A DNA stretch of 64,000 bases from Clostridiales bacterium (GTDB taxonomy: Bacteria; Bacillota; Clostridia; Peptostreptococcales; Anaerovoracaceae), in assembly GCA_009911365.1 (NCBI GenBank), contig QXXF01000012.1, forward strand, positions 62,001-126,000, given 5' to 3'. Made by a program: the position numbers and the translations under genes. The notes under the pieces are model-generated. The model was given only the letters and a program-made list of their open reading frames with translations, searched no databases and had not been told where the DNA came from. Positions 16,397 through 25,516 of this stretch are shown here, piece by piece. The first letter of the stretch is position 1, and the number at the start of each line of letters is the position of its first letter.

Positions 16397-17149
16397 CTAA
16401 AGGCCGATCACATCCTCCATGGTATAAAGGCCCACGCCGTGATCCGCCATATGCGCCACTGCGTCACAGGCCCCCCTAGCATAACATTCCCAATCATAGG
16501 CGTGATGAGAGATCTCCATAATCTCGCCCATGCATCCAAACAGCACTTTGTGGCTGGATGGCGTGTTTCCTGCTCTTACAGAGTGGAACACGATATCCTC
16601 CATGGTTTTATCGGACCGCTCCGTCATTTCCTCCGCCAACTCCAGTGCCGTGCCGCTAGGTGCGTCCACTTTTGTCTCGCTGTGCATTTCGATGATCTCG
16701 ATCTTGGCTTTGTCCCCCAAGGCGGCTGCCGCTGTGCCCAGGAGTTTTCTCATAACATTGACCACATAAGAAGTGTTGGCCGCTTTCATCATAGGGATCA
16801 CGCTGCCCGCGTCTAGCAGCTGCTGTTCCTGTTCCGCAGTAAATCCGGTGGTGCCGCAGAGCAGCCCTTTTTTATGTTTCTTGCAAATCTCCAGGACCTT
16901 CATAGAAAGCTCTACCGTGGAAAAATCCACCACCAAATCACACTTATCAATGATAGACTCCAGGTCATCGGTGACCAGCGCGCCGATCTCCCTGCCCATG
17001 CCTGCAGCCAGCCCAATGTCCGTCCCGATATAATCCCTGCCCGCGGGTCCCAGCCCGCCTACAACGCAGATATCGTCTCTCTGATACGCTGCTTTGACAA
17101 TGAGGCCATCCATATGTCCCCGAGGCGCTGTGATGATGATGTTTACCAT
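16397..17149 (-). CDS. dapB: DapB-like 4-hydroxy-tetrahydrodipicolinate reductase, divergent
   Basis: 250-residue protein of the DapB fold, the NAD(P)H-dependent reductase of lysine/diaminopimelate synthesis. The signature EMHSETKVDAPSGTALELAE keeps the catalytic His and Lys, but the second His of the usual HHxxKxDAPSGTA is Ser. The N-terminal dinucleotide loop TAPRGHMDG also departs from GxxGxMG. It stands alone, without other dap genes, behind its own promoter. It could be the genuine lysine-pathway enzyme or a relative with a changed substrate. Confidence 0.75.
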   Translation of the reverse strand: MVNIIITAPRGHMDGLIVKAAYQRDDICVVGGLGPAGRDYIGTDIGLAAGMGREIGALVTDDLESIIDKCDLVVDFSTVELSMKVLEICKKHKKGLLCGTTGFTAEQEQQLLDAGSVIPMMKAANTSYVVNVMRKLLGTAAAALGDKAKIEIIEMHSETKVDAPSGTALELAEEMTERSDKTMEDIVFHSVRAGNTPSSHKVLFGCMGEIMEISHHAYDWECYARGACDAVAHMADHGVGLYTMEDVIGL

Positions 17150-17230
17150 ATCGTTTCTCCTTTATTTTTTGAAAATTTTTTATATGATCCGGACCATAGT
17201 CTTTGTTTGCCTACAGCCTTTTCTCTTTAC

Positions 17231-17259
17231 AGTATATCTTTTTTTCCTAGCCTGGACAA
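17231..17259 (-). promoter_or_regulatory. dapB promoter
   Basis: Minus strand TTGTCC (17254-17259), 17-bp spacer, TATACT (17231-17236), about 80 bases before the start. I looked for a lysine riboswitch in this leader and saw none of its conserved segments. Confidence 0.5.
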
Positions 17260-17456
17260 TGAAAAAAAGTCCTGGAATGTTATAGGATCATGGATTATGC
17301 GCAAAATAGAAATAGAAGAGAGCAAACTTTGCTTGATGAAAAAGAAAAAGTGTGACGATTTTTAAATTTTATGCGCAGAACAGAAAAAAACATGGTAAAA
17401 TAGAGTCGGATACTGCTCATTGGAGGATCCGCTCTGCCAGGAAAGGGAGGGAATGC

Positions 17457-17633
17457 ATGATTCTAATCATCTTGGGCGTATCAGCCTTTTGCGGATTGCT
17501 GGCATTGATCGAGGTTTACAGAAATGGCATGTTCCATACAGATTGCTGCTATTATAATTCGAAACCAACTTCTCGGCTGATCCATCTGCCAGCTGACCTA
17601 GAGCGTGAAAAGCGCAGACGCAACATTCTATGA
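17457..17633 (+). CDS. Small membrane protein, paralogue 1
   Basis: 58-residue protein with one N-terminal membrane segment (ILIILGVSAFCGLLALIEV) and a short soluble tail ending IHLPADLEREKRRRNIL. ATG 17457 lies seven bases behind GGGAGG; a longer frame from 17352 lacks a site. The end of the tail closely resembles that of the next gene (YLPNDIEKEKRRRN), so the two are paralogues. Two adjacent Cys (TDCCYYNS) occur only in this copy. The function is unknown. It is encoded divergently from dapB, in a cluster between dapB and rny. Confidence 0.65.
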   Translation: MILIILGVSAFCGLLALIEVYRNGMFHTDCCYYNSKPTSRLIHLPADLEREKRRRNIL

Positions 17634-17730
17634 GGAAATGGTCGGCTGCAGGTCCATGAATAAAAGAGGGAAACACTTGTTGACCTCTTTGTACATATCG
17701 CTGCGTTAGTTTTACGAAGGGAGGGTCAAT

Positions 17731-17937
17731 ATGCCCCTGATCATTTTAGGATTGCTCGTTGTCGCGGGTCTTCTCGCTTATATGTATTTTACCGGTCATT
17801 CGGACACTTTCATACGAAAAAAGAAAGATCCTGAAACCAAGGCCGCTGCCAAAGAAGAGGATTCCGCATCTGTCATTTATCTTCCCAATGATATTGAAAA
17901 GGAAAAACGAAGACGAAACGTGAAAACAGGAAAATGA
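17731..17937 (+). CDS. Small membrane protein, paralogue 2
   Basis: 68-residue protein with one N-terminal membrane segment (LIILGLLVVAGLLAYMYF), a Lys/Glu-rich linker and the C-terminal motif VIYLPNDIEKEKRRRN that it shares with the gene just before. A GGGAGGG site precedes ATG 17731 and a strong terminator overlaps the stop. The basic conserved tail may bind a cytoplasmic partner, RNA or lipid head groups. No family name is recognised. Confidence 0.7.
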   Translation: MPLIILGLLVVAGLLAYMYFTGHSDTFIRKKKDPETKAAAKEEDSASVIYLPNDIEKEKRRRNVKTGK

Positions 17938-17966
17938 CGAAAACCTTTTAGGCTTTCGTCATTTTT
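17931..17966 (+). terminator. Bidirectional terminator between the small-protein gene and rny
   Basis: AAAATGACGAAA (17931-17942) pairs with TTTCGTCATTTT (17954-17965) and is followed by TT. The reverse strand also has a T-run, so it can serve the convergent rny gene. Confidence 0.8.
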
Positions 17967-17990
17967 TATGCTTTCTTATCATTCTCTCTT

Positions 17991-19535
17991 TTATTTCGCA
18001 TAGCCGACCGCACGAGTTTCCCGAACCACGTTGACTTTGATCTGACCCGGATATTCCAATTCGGATTCGATCCTCTTGGAAATATCTCTAGCCAGGAACA
18101 CGATGGACTCGTCCGTGACCTCATCTGGCTTAGCAATGATCCGAATCTCCCGGCCAGCCTGAATGGCAAAGGATTTGTCGACGCCAGGCGTGGTATTGGC
18201 GATCTCTTCCAGCTTCTCCAGCCGCTTGATATATGTCTCCAGGGTTTCTCTTCTAGCTCCCGGCCTTGCCGCTGACAGCGCGTCTGCCGCCGCTACCAAG
18301 ATGGCTTCCATGGATTTCGGCTCGTAGTCTCCATGATGGGCTGCCATACCGTTGATGACCGCCGCTGACTCCTTGTATTTTTTTAGCACTTCCATGCCCA
18401 GATCAACATGGGTTCCCTCTTTTTCGTGGTCAATGGCCTTTCCAATGTCATGGAGCAACCCGGCTCTCTTTGCCAAGGTCACGTCCAGTCCCAGCTCGCC
18501 TGCCATCAGGCCTGCCAAGTGGGCCACTTCCACGGAATGCTTTAGCACGTTCTGGCCATAAGAAGTCCGATATTTTAACCTACCCAGCAGCTTGACCAGC
18601 TCTGGGTGAAGGTTATGTATCCCCACTTCAAAGGTGGCTTGTTCCCCTTCTTCTTTGATAATCGCATTCACTTCACGTTCTGATTTTTTGACGGTCTCTT
18701 CGATCCTGGCTGGATGAATCCTGCCATCTACGATAAGTTTTTCCAAGGATAGTCTGGCGACTTCCCGTCTTACTGGGTCAAACCCGGACAAAATCACGGC
18801 TTCTGGGGTGTCATCAATGATCAAATCGATTCCAGTCAACGTTTCGATGGCCCTGATATTCCTACCTTCCCGTCCTATGATACGGCCTTTCATTTCATCG
18901 TTTGGCAGAGGCACTACGGAAACCGTGCTTTCCGCCACATGGTCCGCGGCGCACCTCTGGATTGCCCCTGTGATGATTTCTTTTGCTTTTTTGTCAGCCT
19001 CTTCTTTTGCCTTGGCTTCAATGTCCTTGATCATGACAGAAGCTTCATAACGGATCTCCTTTTCTGTGTTCGCCAGCAAGATCTCCTTGGCTTCTTCCAC
19101 AGAATAACCCGATATTTTTTCCAGTTCCTCCATCTGCTGGGCAACTACGTGATCTAATTCTTTTCGCTTCGCGATAATTCCCTGCTCTTTATTTGTAATG
19201 CTTTCTTCTTTTCTCTCAATATTCTCAAGTTTCCGGTCGATCGATTCTTCCTTTTGTACTAATCTGCGTTCTGATTTTGAAATTTCCGCACGGCGCTCCC
19301 GGATCTCTCGGTCCGCGTCGCTCCTTAGCTTGTGCGCTTCCTCCTTTGCCTCCAGCACATATTCTTTACGGATGGTTTCAGATCTGTTCTCCGCATCCAA
19401 AATCAGGTTTTTCGCTTTTTGTTCGGCACTGCCGATTGCCTTTTCACCAACTGTTTTTCGTATAATATATCCGACTAAAACCCCAATTAACAGGGCTATG
19501 ATTCCCACTACGATCGGTATTACGATTTTCGTCAT
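17991..19535 (-). CDS. rny: Ribonuclease Y
   Basis: 514-residue membrane-anchored endoribonuclease that starts mRNA decay in Firmicutes. In order: an N-terminal membrane helix (about 4-25), a long charged coiled coil (about 35-190), a KH RNA-binding domain with [12 protein letters not shown] (about 220-231), and an HD domain with [17 protein letters not shown] and [13 protein letters not shown] as metal ligands. Length matches the family (about 520). An AGGAGG-like site precedes ATG 19535. The 5' leader contains a strong hairpin at 19581-19620, a plausible site for self-cleavage or control. Confidence 0.96.
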   Translation of the reverse strand: MTKIVIPIVVGIIALLIGVLVGYIIRKTVGEKAIGSAEQKAKNLILDAENRSETIRKEYVLEAKEEAHKLRSDADREIRERRAEISKSERRLVQKEESIDRKLENIERKEESITNKEQGIIAKRKELDHVVAQQMEELEKISGYSVEEAKEILLANTEKEIRYEASVMIKDIEAKAKEEADKKAKEIITGAIQRCAADHVAESTVSVVPLPNDEMKGRIIGREGRNIRAIETLTGIDLIIDDTPEAVILSGFDPVRREVARLSLEKLIVDGRIHPARIEETVKKSEREVNAIIKEEGEQATFEVGIHNLHPELVKLLGRLKYRTSYGQNVLKHSVEVAHLAGLMAGELGLDVTLAKRAGLLHDIGKAIDHEKEGTHVDLGMEVLKKYKESAAVINGMAAHHGDYEPKSMEAILVAAADALSAARPGARRETLETYIKRLEKLEEIANTTPGVDKSFAIQAGREIRIIAKPDEVTDESIVFLARDISKRIESELEYPGQIKVNVVRETRAVGYAK

Positions 19536-19580
19536 TCAGGCACCTCCTTTTTCTTTTTTGTATACATTCTGATTTTTCTT

Positions 19581-19620
19581 TTAAAATAGAACAACGCCTT
19601 TGCTGGCGATTCTATTTTAA
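19581..19620 (-). other. Hairpin in the rny leader
   Basis: Eleven-bp perfect arms (19581-19591 with 19610-19620) enclose an inner CGCC/GGCG stem. It lies 46 bases before the rny start. Neither strand carries a T-tract behind it, so it is not a standard terminator. Confidence 0.5.
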
Positions 19621-19702
19621 CAGGATAACTTGTTGATATTTGGGAAAGGCCAGAGGACGTTTCCCAGATCTAATAATAAAATTCCGCATTACGTAATAAT
19701 TT

Positions 19703-19732
19703 TTGAATAAAATCACACATTAACATTATAAT
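19703..19732 (+). promoter_or_regulatory. rodA promoter
   Basis: TTGAAT (19703-19708), 18-bp spacer, TATAAT (19727-19732), about 40 bases upstream of the rodA start. Confidence 0.6.
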
Positions 19733-19771
19733 GTTTTACGCCCTGCTCGTCAAGGTCAGGAAAGGGAATGA

Positions 19772-20878
19772 ATGGACAATTACTGGAAGCTTTGGAAAAA
19801 CGCGGACAAGCTGTTGCTGGTCATCGCCATATTCTTTGGTTTGCTGAGCGTTTTGATGATCGCCAGCATTTCCTATAAAAACGGACAAATGGTGACTCGG
19901 GACATGATCGTCCAAAGTAGTGCCTACGGCCTCGGGTTTGCGGCCATCGCTGTCATGGTGCTTTTGGATTACCGAAAATTCGAGGATCTCAGCAAAGTAC
20001 TTTATATCGGTTCCTTATTGCTGCTTTTGACTGTGTATATCCCTGGCCTGGGCCTTGTTTCCAATGGGGCCCGTTCTTGGATCGACTTGAAATTCACTAC
20101 ACTGCAGCCTTCCGAAATGGTAAAGATCTCCTTCACCATTCTCATGGCCAACTATCTTTCCCGCCATCGGGAATCCCTGTCCCAGCTCAAAGGTGTGCTA
20201 AAAGCCGCGCTTTATGCCGCGCCCTTCATTCTCATTGTTGTAAAAGAAGATCTGGGAAGTGCCTTGGTCTACTGCTTTATCTGGGTCTTCATGATTTTTT
20301 TCGCTGGCATTGACAAAGGGATCTTTGTCCGCTTTGCCCTGATCTTTCTCTTATCCCTGCCCATCGCTTACCGCTTTATGGCACCTTATCAAAAGCGGAG
20401 GATTGATGCGTTCCTCCAGCCTGATAATCTAGAGCTCCCGGGCAATTACCATGTGTGGAATTCCAAAGTAGCCATTGGGTCCGGCGGTCTTTCAGGCAAA
20501 GGGATCTTCGCCGGCACGCAGAAGGAACTAGATTTTCTTCCTGTGCAAAAGTCCGATTTCATCTTTTCTGTCATTGTGGAAGAACTGGGTTTTATCGGGG
20601 GCACAGCGGTCATCCTGATTTTCGCCCTGCTCCTCTACCGCACAGCGAAAATCGTCTATGCGGCGGCTGATCTTTACGGCGCGCTTCTTTCCATCGGCTT
20701 TCTGGGCATGTTCTTGTTCCAAATGTTTGAAAACGTGGCTATGACTATGGGACTGATGCCAGTAACAGGCGTTACCCTGCCCTTTATTAGCTATGGCGGC
20801 TCCTCCGTCCTCTCCAATATGATGGCCCTGGGCTTAATCATCAGCGTTGGGATCAGAGGCCGAAGCACTGGCCTTTAA
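19772..20878 (+). CDS. rodA: RodA/FtsW-family SEDS peptidoglycan glycosyltransferase
   Basis: 368-residue polytopic protein that polymerises lipid II with a partner class B PBP. About ten membrane segments are visible. The SEDS signatures are present: GARSWIDLKFTTLQPSEMVKI, KEDLGSALVY with the catalytic Asp region, and PVTGVTLPFISYGGSS near the end. Size and motifs fit RodA or SpoVE; RodA is favoured because the MreC/MreD/PBP2 genes lie close by on the other strand. It converges on minD. Confidence 0.88.
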   Translation: MDNYWKLWKNADKLLLVIAIFFGLLSVLMIASISYKNGQMVTRDMIVQSSAYGLGFAAIAVMVLLDYRKFEDLSKVLYIGSLLLLLTVYIPGLGLVSNGARSWIDLKFTTLQPSEMVKISFTILMANYLSRHRESLSQLKGVLKAALYAAPFILIVVKEDLGSALVYCFIWVFMIFFAGIDKGIFVRFALIFLLSLPIAYRFMAPYQKRRIDAFLQPDNLELPGNYHVWNSKVAIGSGGLSGKGIFAGTQKELDFLPVQKSDFIFSVIVEELGFIGGTAVILIFALLLYRTAKIVYAAADLYGALLSIGFLGMFLFQMFENVAMTMGLMPVTGVTLPFISYGGSSVLSNMMALGLIISVGIRGRSTGL

Positions 20879-20933
20879 TAGATGCCGGGGGCCTGCCCGC
20901 AAGGCGCGGCCTAAACGGCGTTTTTCTTCCTGA

Positions 20934-21656
20934 TCAGATCTTGATGAGCCTTTGAGCGATGTTACGGAAGTTTTCTTCTATGTATGTGCCCTCTTTGCAG
21001 ACAATGGGGATCCCTCTATTGGTAGAAATATAGATATTATCGTCAAATTGGATCAACCCGATCATCTTACTGCTGAGGATTTCAGAAATCTCCTTTACAT
21101 CAGGAACAAGGTGTGCGGCCATCAGTTCCGCCCGCACCTTGTTCACAATATAGCTAGTGTTTTGGATACCTGTTTTTTTTATATAACGATTCAGTACATC
21201 CGCATCCCGAACAGCGGCCATGTCAGCCTCTGTCACCAGCAGTGCCTTGTCAGCCCCGGCCATGGAAATATCCAGGCCGCTGCCAATGCCTGCTGGGCAG
21301 TCGATGAAAATATAATCGAAAGCTCCTTTCAGTTTTCTGCATAAAATTTCCATATGCAATGGTGTAATGTCTCGTGTATCCTTTCTGGGAGAAGCTGACA
21401 TCAGGTACAGGTTTTCAAACCGTCTGTCCCGAATAAGCGCCCTCTTGATCTTACAGATGCCGGAAAGCACATCCATGATATTATATACGACTCTATTTTC
21501 CAAGCCCAGATATAGATCCAGATTGCGCATCCCCATATCCATGTCAAGCAAAGCGACTTGATAGCCCTGTTTTGCCAAGAGTGTTCCTATATTTGCTGTG
21601 ACTGCTGTTTTGCCAGTGCCGCCTTTTCCTGATGCTACTAAAATTACTTCGCCCAT
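20934..21656 (-). CDS. minD: Septum site-determining ATPase MinD
   Basis: 240-residue deviant-Walker ATPase of the ParA/MinD group. The N-terminus reads ILVASGKGGTGKTAVTANIG with the two signature Lys, then LLDMDMGMRNLDLYLG and FIDCPAGIGSG. MinD binds the membrane with ATP and positions MinC to keep FtsZ rings off the poles. It is about 25 residues shorter than usual and ends in RNIAQRLIKI, a basic amphipathic tail that fits the membrane-targeting helix. No minC or minE is visible beside it. It is the last gene of the mreC-mreD-mrdA run. Confidence 0.88.
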   Translation of the reverse strand: MGEVILVASGKGGTGKTAVTANIGTLLAKQGYQVALLDMDMGMRNLDLYLGLENRVVYNIMDVLSGICKIKRALIRDRRFENLYLMSASPRKDTRDITPLHMEILCRKLKGAFDYIFIDCPAGIGSGLDISMAGADKALLVTEADMAAVRDADVLNRYIKKTGIQNTSYIVNKVRAELMAAHLVPDVKEISEILSSKMIGLIQFDDNIYISTNRGIPIVCKEGTYIEENFRNIAQRLIKI

Positions 21657-21666
21657 TTCTTCCTCT

Positions 21667-24204
21667 CTAATCTTTCGTTTTTTTCTGCCCCAGCCAGGTG
21701 CCTATGACTTCTCTGGCTATGGGCCCCGCATTAGCGGCCGTGTCACCCTGGGTGATCATCACGGCTACAGCGATACGCGGATCTTCCGCTGGAGCCATGG
21801 TCACGACCCATGCGAAATTATCATAGCTGTCCTTATATCGGTCGATATCCGAAGCAGTCACCTTCCCTTCGCTCAGGTTCATGACCGCGCGCCTTACCGC
21901 GGTATGGCGCGAAACATAGATATCTGGATATTCTTTCATCAGTCTCTCTTTTTCCCTTTGAATCTCCCTCCAGCTCAGGCTCGGCGCGATCCCGCCTAAA
22001 TGCTCCCGGATATACTCCTCTTCATCAGGAGGATTGATCTTGCCCGCACGCTGCGCAGTCCCTGTCTTTGCTGCCACGGTTACTGGAAAATCCTGAAACA
22101 GTCTAGTCAAGCTTCCGCCTGAACCATTTGCCACCCTGATCATGCCTCCAATGATGTCATCAAAAAAGGATTCATCTTTTACCTGCACGCTGAAAGGCGG
22201 ATCCTTTTCTATTTTACCACGTCCTTCGATCTTTTCAACCAAACTTATGGGATTTCTCACGCCTTTATTTCCTAAAGCAGCCGTGTACCTTGCCATCTGC
22301 AGGGGCGTATAAGAATTTTCTCCTTGGCCAATGGCGATATTCAGTGCGTCCGCAGTGTTCCATGTGGCCTGGTTCATATACGTGTACTTGCAAAGTTCAG
22401 CTAGCTGTCTGATCTTTTCTTCCTTAATTCCCTTGATCTTTTCTAGCCGTTCTTCCAGTTCCTTTACACTCAGGTCCTGACCGATCCAGCCGATGATGGT
22501 CTCTATGCTGTCTCTGACCTTTTTCTTATCTTGGATCGCATCCTGCTTGAAATAAGTCTCTGTGCCTGCCAAGAGCACGTTTTTCAGAGAACCTCTCAGG
22601 CCCGCTATCTTAGAATCTTTAGAAGGGGTCCCCGTGACGGTCTCAGGGATCTCCACGCCTGTGGCCTGTCCCAGTCCAAATTGAGCCGCATAGTCCATGA
22701 TCTTGTCGATGGACATGGATTCTTCATACCCTAGTCCGCTGCCTGTGTAAAGGTCTTTTCCCGTGGCAAGGTCGTAAAAATAGTAATTGCAGGAAACCTC
22801 CAGCGCTTCCTGTAAATTGAGAAGCCCGTGTTTTTTTCGGGAAAGGTTCCAAGCCACGCAGCCAAAGGAGCGGTTCCCCAACTTTACGTATCCATCGTCA
22901 TACAGCCTTTTGTCCGGATCCAGACCGCACTGGAGCGCTGTGATGGCAGTGACCATTTTGAAGGTAGAGCCAGGCTGCACAGCACTCTTTGTGGCTACAT
23001 TATATAAAGGCGCAGGTGCCAGGGGATTCCTCGGGTTCTCGCTTTGCAGAGACTTCCAGTCTTTTGTGGAAATGCCATTGGCAAAGAGGTTTGGGTCAAA
23101 GTCCGGATAGCTTGCCATAGCCAGCACGTCACCTGTCTTTACGTCTAACGCCACCACGGCCCCTACCTCTGCCTTTGGTGCCTGCTTCATAGTGTAATTG
23201 CCGAATTCACTGGTGAACGCGCCGCCTCGCCTCATAGCTTCCAGTCCCTGTTCCAGCGCTTCTTCCGCAGCCTCCTGCAGTTTCATGTCAATGGTCAAAG
23301 TTACGTCTTTTCCCTGCTCTGGTTCCCTCTGGCTGATGGTCTTTACCAGATTACCCGCTGCGTTAACCTGGACTTTTTTCTCTCCAGCTTTTCCCCGCAA
23401 CACGGATTCATATGCTTTTTCGATCCCGTCTTTTCCCACCATGTCCCAGCTCTGATAGCCCTGCCGGTCCACGTATTCTTCTCGTTCACTGTCTGAGATC
23501 TTCCCCAAGTATCCTAAGATATGGGAAGCGAAGCTGCCCTTTGGGTAATTCCTGGACACTTCGGAAAAAACCTCTGTGCCTGGATATTCCTGGCTGTTTT
23601 CCTCCAGAATGGCTACGGAACGCTGACTGATATCCTTAGCAATGGTCACTGGCATATACTTTTTATAGCCCAAGGCAGCCATTTCATCGCGCACGATCAT
23701 CACCCGTCTCGCATCTTCTGCTGTCAGTTCCTCATCTATTGTAAAGGAATTTCGCAGTTTTGAAAAGGCCTGTTTTGCGTTTAATTCCTGTGAAAACCCA
23801 TATCGGCTGAGAAGCTCCTTCTTGCTTCCATTACGTTCAAAAGAAAATTTTCCATTCTTGTCCACTGCGATGGGAAAGCTGTCTAAAAGCTGATCCCCGT
23901 TTTCCTCCAACACATGGACCACTTTTAAAATAGACTGATTCAGCATTTCGTCTGTCATGCTACCTTTGCTCATGCTCACGGAAATGGTATAAACATTGCC
24001 TGCCAGCACTTTGCCGTTCCGATCTAGGATTCGCCCCCTAGGTGCTGTAGTGTAAATAGTCTTTGTGCTCAGCTCTTCCGCCGCGGCCGCCCACTTGGGA
24101 GTCTGGACCACAGAGAGTACAAAGAGCCTGCCAATGAGGAGGGCCGCCAGAAGCAGCACCAGGCCAATCAATTGAAAATATCTGATTTTCGCACCTCTAT
24201 TCAT
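21667..24204 (-). CDS. mrdA: Penicillin-binding protein 2 (class B transpeptidase, elongation)
   Basis: 845-residue class B PBP that cross-links peptidoglycan with RodA during cell elongation. It has one N-terminal membrane helix (about 9-30), a dimerisation domain, and transpeptidase motifs STFK (about 414), SCN in EVSCNYYFYD, and KTGT (about 712). It is longer than E. coli PBP2 (633) because of inserts around and after the active site. The open frame runs on upstream to 24585 inside mreD; ATG 24204 is chosen because it overlaps the mreD stop as ATGA and begins the membrane helix. Confidence 0.93.
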   Translation of the reverse strand: MNRGAKIRYFQLIGLVLLLAALLIGRLFVLSVVQTPKWAAAAEELSTKTIYTTAPRGRILDRNGKVLAGNVYTISVSMSKGSMTDEMLNQSILKVVHVLEENGDQLLDSFPIAVDKNGKFSFERNGSKKELLSRYGFSQELNAKQAFSKLRNSFTIDEELTAEDARRVMIVRDEMAALGYKKYMPVTIAKDISQRSVAILEENSQEYPGTEVFSEVSRNYPKGSFASHILGYLGKISDSEREEYVDRQGYQSWDMVGKDGIEKAYESVLRGKAGEKKVQVNAAGNLVKTISQREPEQGKDVTLTIDMKLQEAAEEALEQGLEAMRRGGAFTSEFGNYTMKQAPKAEVGAVVALDVKTGDVLAMASYPDFDPNLFANGISTKDWKSLQSENPRNPLAPAPLYNVATKSAVQPGSTFKMVTAITALQCGLDPDKRLYDDGYVKLGNRSFGCVAWNLSRKKHGLLNLQEALEVSCNYYFYDLATGKDLYTGSGLGYEESMSIDKIMDYAAQFGLGQATGVEIPETVTGTPSKDSKIAGLRGSLKNVLLAGTETYFKQDAIQDKKKVRDSIETIIGWIGQDLSVKELEERLEKIKGIKEEKIRQLAELCKYTYMNQATWNTADALNIAIGQGENSYTPLQMARYTAALGNKGVRNPISLVEKIEGRGKIEKDPPFSVQVKDESFFDDIIGGMIRVANGSGGSLTRLFQDFPVTVAAKTGTAQRAGKINPPDEEEYIREHLGGIAPSLSWREIQREKERLMKEYPDIYVSRHTAVRRAVMNLSEGKVTASDIDRYKDSYDNFAWVVTMAPAEDPRIAVAVMITQGDTAANAGPIAREVIGTWLGQKKTKD

Positions 24205-24680
24205 TTCGTATGGGTTTCCTTTCTTTCTCTTGTCAGCATCATATACGTGCCCGCACACAGGATTCCGTTGTAAAGAATCCATATGGGCATTCCCTGAACC
24301 ATGTGAAAAAAGCTCCAGGGTGCTCCAAAGACCCAGCAGCCTGCCCATAGGACCATATGATAGACCATAGTTTCCAGGGCAGTGAGAGCCAGAATGAGCC
24401 AGGGCCCTTCCCAGGCACACAGACGAAAGGCAAGGGCAGCGCAGGCCACTGCCGCTAACATGGCCGCGCCTCCTGGCCCCGCGTACAAGGAATAGCAAAT
24501 ATCTTGGACCAAGGCGGTGGCTATGGATGCCGCTGCCACCGGACCCGGTTCTTTGCCCATGACTACTAGCATCACAGTCAGGCAAAGTACCAAGTCAGGC
24601 CCTATGCCTCTATATGCAGTCAGAGCGGTCAATGGAGGCTGGAGAAAAAAAGCTGCGGCGTACAGACAGGCCATGCTCAT
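24201..24680 (-). CDS. mreD: Rod-shape protein MreD
   Basis: 159-residue hydrophobic protein with about five membrane segments, the usual size and character of MreD. It lies between mreC (ATGA overlap at 24677-24680) and the PBP2 gene (ATGA overlap), which is the diagnostic context. It links MreC, PBP2 and RodA in the elongation machinery. Confidence 0.85.
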   Translation of the reverse strand: MSMACLYAAAFFLQPPLTALTAYRGIGPDLVLCLTVMLVVMGKEPGPVAAASIATALVQDICYSLYAGPGGAAMLAAVACAALAFRLCAWEGPWLILALTALETMVYHMVLWAGCWVFGAPWSFFHMVQGMPIWILYNGILCAGTYMMLTRERKETHTK

Positions 24681-25489
24681 AATATGACCGCCACCTTTTT
24701 TAGACTTGAAAAGGACACTGCCGGAGTCACCTGGATGGTCAGCATCTGGGTCCCATTCTTTTTTTCCGCTTTTTCCACCTCTCCGATCTTCAAAGCTTCG
24801 GGATATGTGCCTATGCCTGAAGTCACCAGTTCATCTCCTTGTTTCACGGTTCCTTTTGCCTCCAACACGTACCCGGTCAGCCCATCTTTGCCATCACTTT
24901 CCACAACGCCTGTTTTTTTCTTTTTCCCTTTGACTTGAAAGCTTACTTTGCTTTTTTCCGCCAGCAGGGAGGCTACTTTAGCGGAGCGCTCGGATACCTG
25001 GGTGATCCTTCCCACCACACCGTCTCCAGATACCACGCAGCTGCCTGCTTCCACACCGTCCTGGCTGCCTTTGTCAATGATGATCACGCCTTGCTGCCCT
25101 GTATAGTCTAGGGCGGTCACGTCCGCTGCCACTGCCCTTCTCTCCGCAAGAGCCTCACAATGAAAAACGCTTTGCAGCTCCTTCAGCTCTTCTTTTTCGT
25201 TTCGAGTCATCTCCAGCTCTGATTGTTCCAGCCGCAGCTGCTGGATCTCCTGTTTCAGCGACTCATTTTCCGCAACCACTTGTTTGAAGCGGAAAATGCC
25301 CCGAAATCCGTCTTTAATACCTTGGATAGCCTGTGACACAGGCTCTGTCACCATGGCAGCCGCATTTTGCATGGTGCCTTTGATCCCGTAGCTGCTGCCC
25401 GCTGCCTTGAAAAAGACCGCTGCTGCGATGAGAACCGCTGCTGCTGCGCAGATAATTATGATTTTCTTTTTTCCGTGGTTTTCCCGCAT
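24677..25489 (-). CDS. mreC: Rod-shape protein MreC
   Basis: 270-residue bitopic membrane protein: N-terminal helix (about 10-28), a coiled coil (VAENESLKQEIQQLRLEQSE), then the beta-rich MreC domain with GVVSGDGVVGRITQVSERSAKV and VTSGIGTYPEGL-like sequence. It scaffolds the cell-wall elongation complex outside the membrane. It overlaps mreD. No mreB lies next to it here; radC is upstream, a common Firmicutes order. Confidence 0.93.
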   Translation of the reverse strand: MRENHGKKKIIIICAAAAVLIAAAVFFKAAGSSYGIKGTMQNAAAMVTEPVSQAIQGIKDGFRGIFRFKQVVAENESLKQEIQQLRLEQSELEMTRNEKEELKELQSVFHCEALAERRAVAADVTALDYTGQQGVIIIDKGSQDGVEAGSCVVSGDGVVGRITQVSERSAKVASLLAEKSKVSFQVKGKKKKTGVVESDGKDGLTGYVLEAKGTVKQGDELVTSGIGTYPEALKIGEVEKAEKKNGTQMLTIQVTPAVSFSSLKKVAVIL

Positions 25490-25516
25490 ATCCTAAAAGC
25501 CCCTTTGTTTCCTTCT

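Noticed and set aside
17150-17260. Lysine riboswitch or T-box before the dapB-like gene
   Set aside because: None of the conserved lysine-aptamer or T-box segments could be seen; only a promoter-like pair.
20879-20933. Terminator between rodA and minD
   Set aside because: GC-rich pairs with a T5 run are present, but I could not settle one convincing stem, so I did not list it.
24205-24585. N-terminal extension that would make the PBP2 protein 972 residues
   Set aside because: It lies wholly inside mreD in another frame, lacks a ribosome binding site and reads as low-quality Arg/Gly/Ser sequence. ATG 24204 begins the membrane helix and overlaps the mreD stop.
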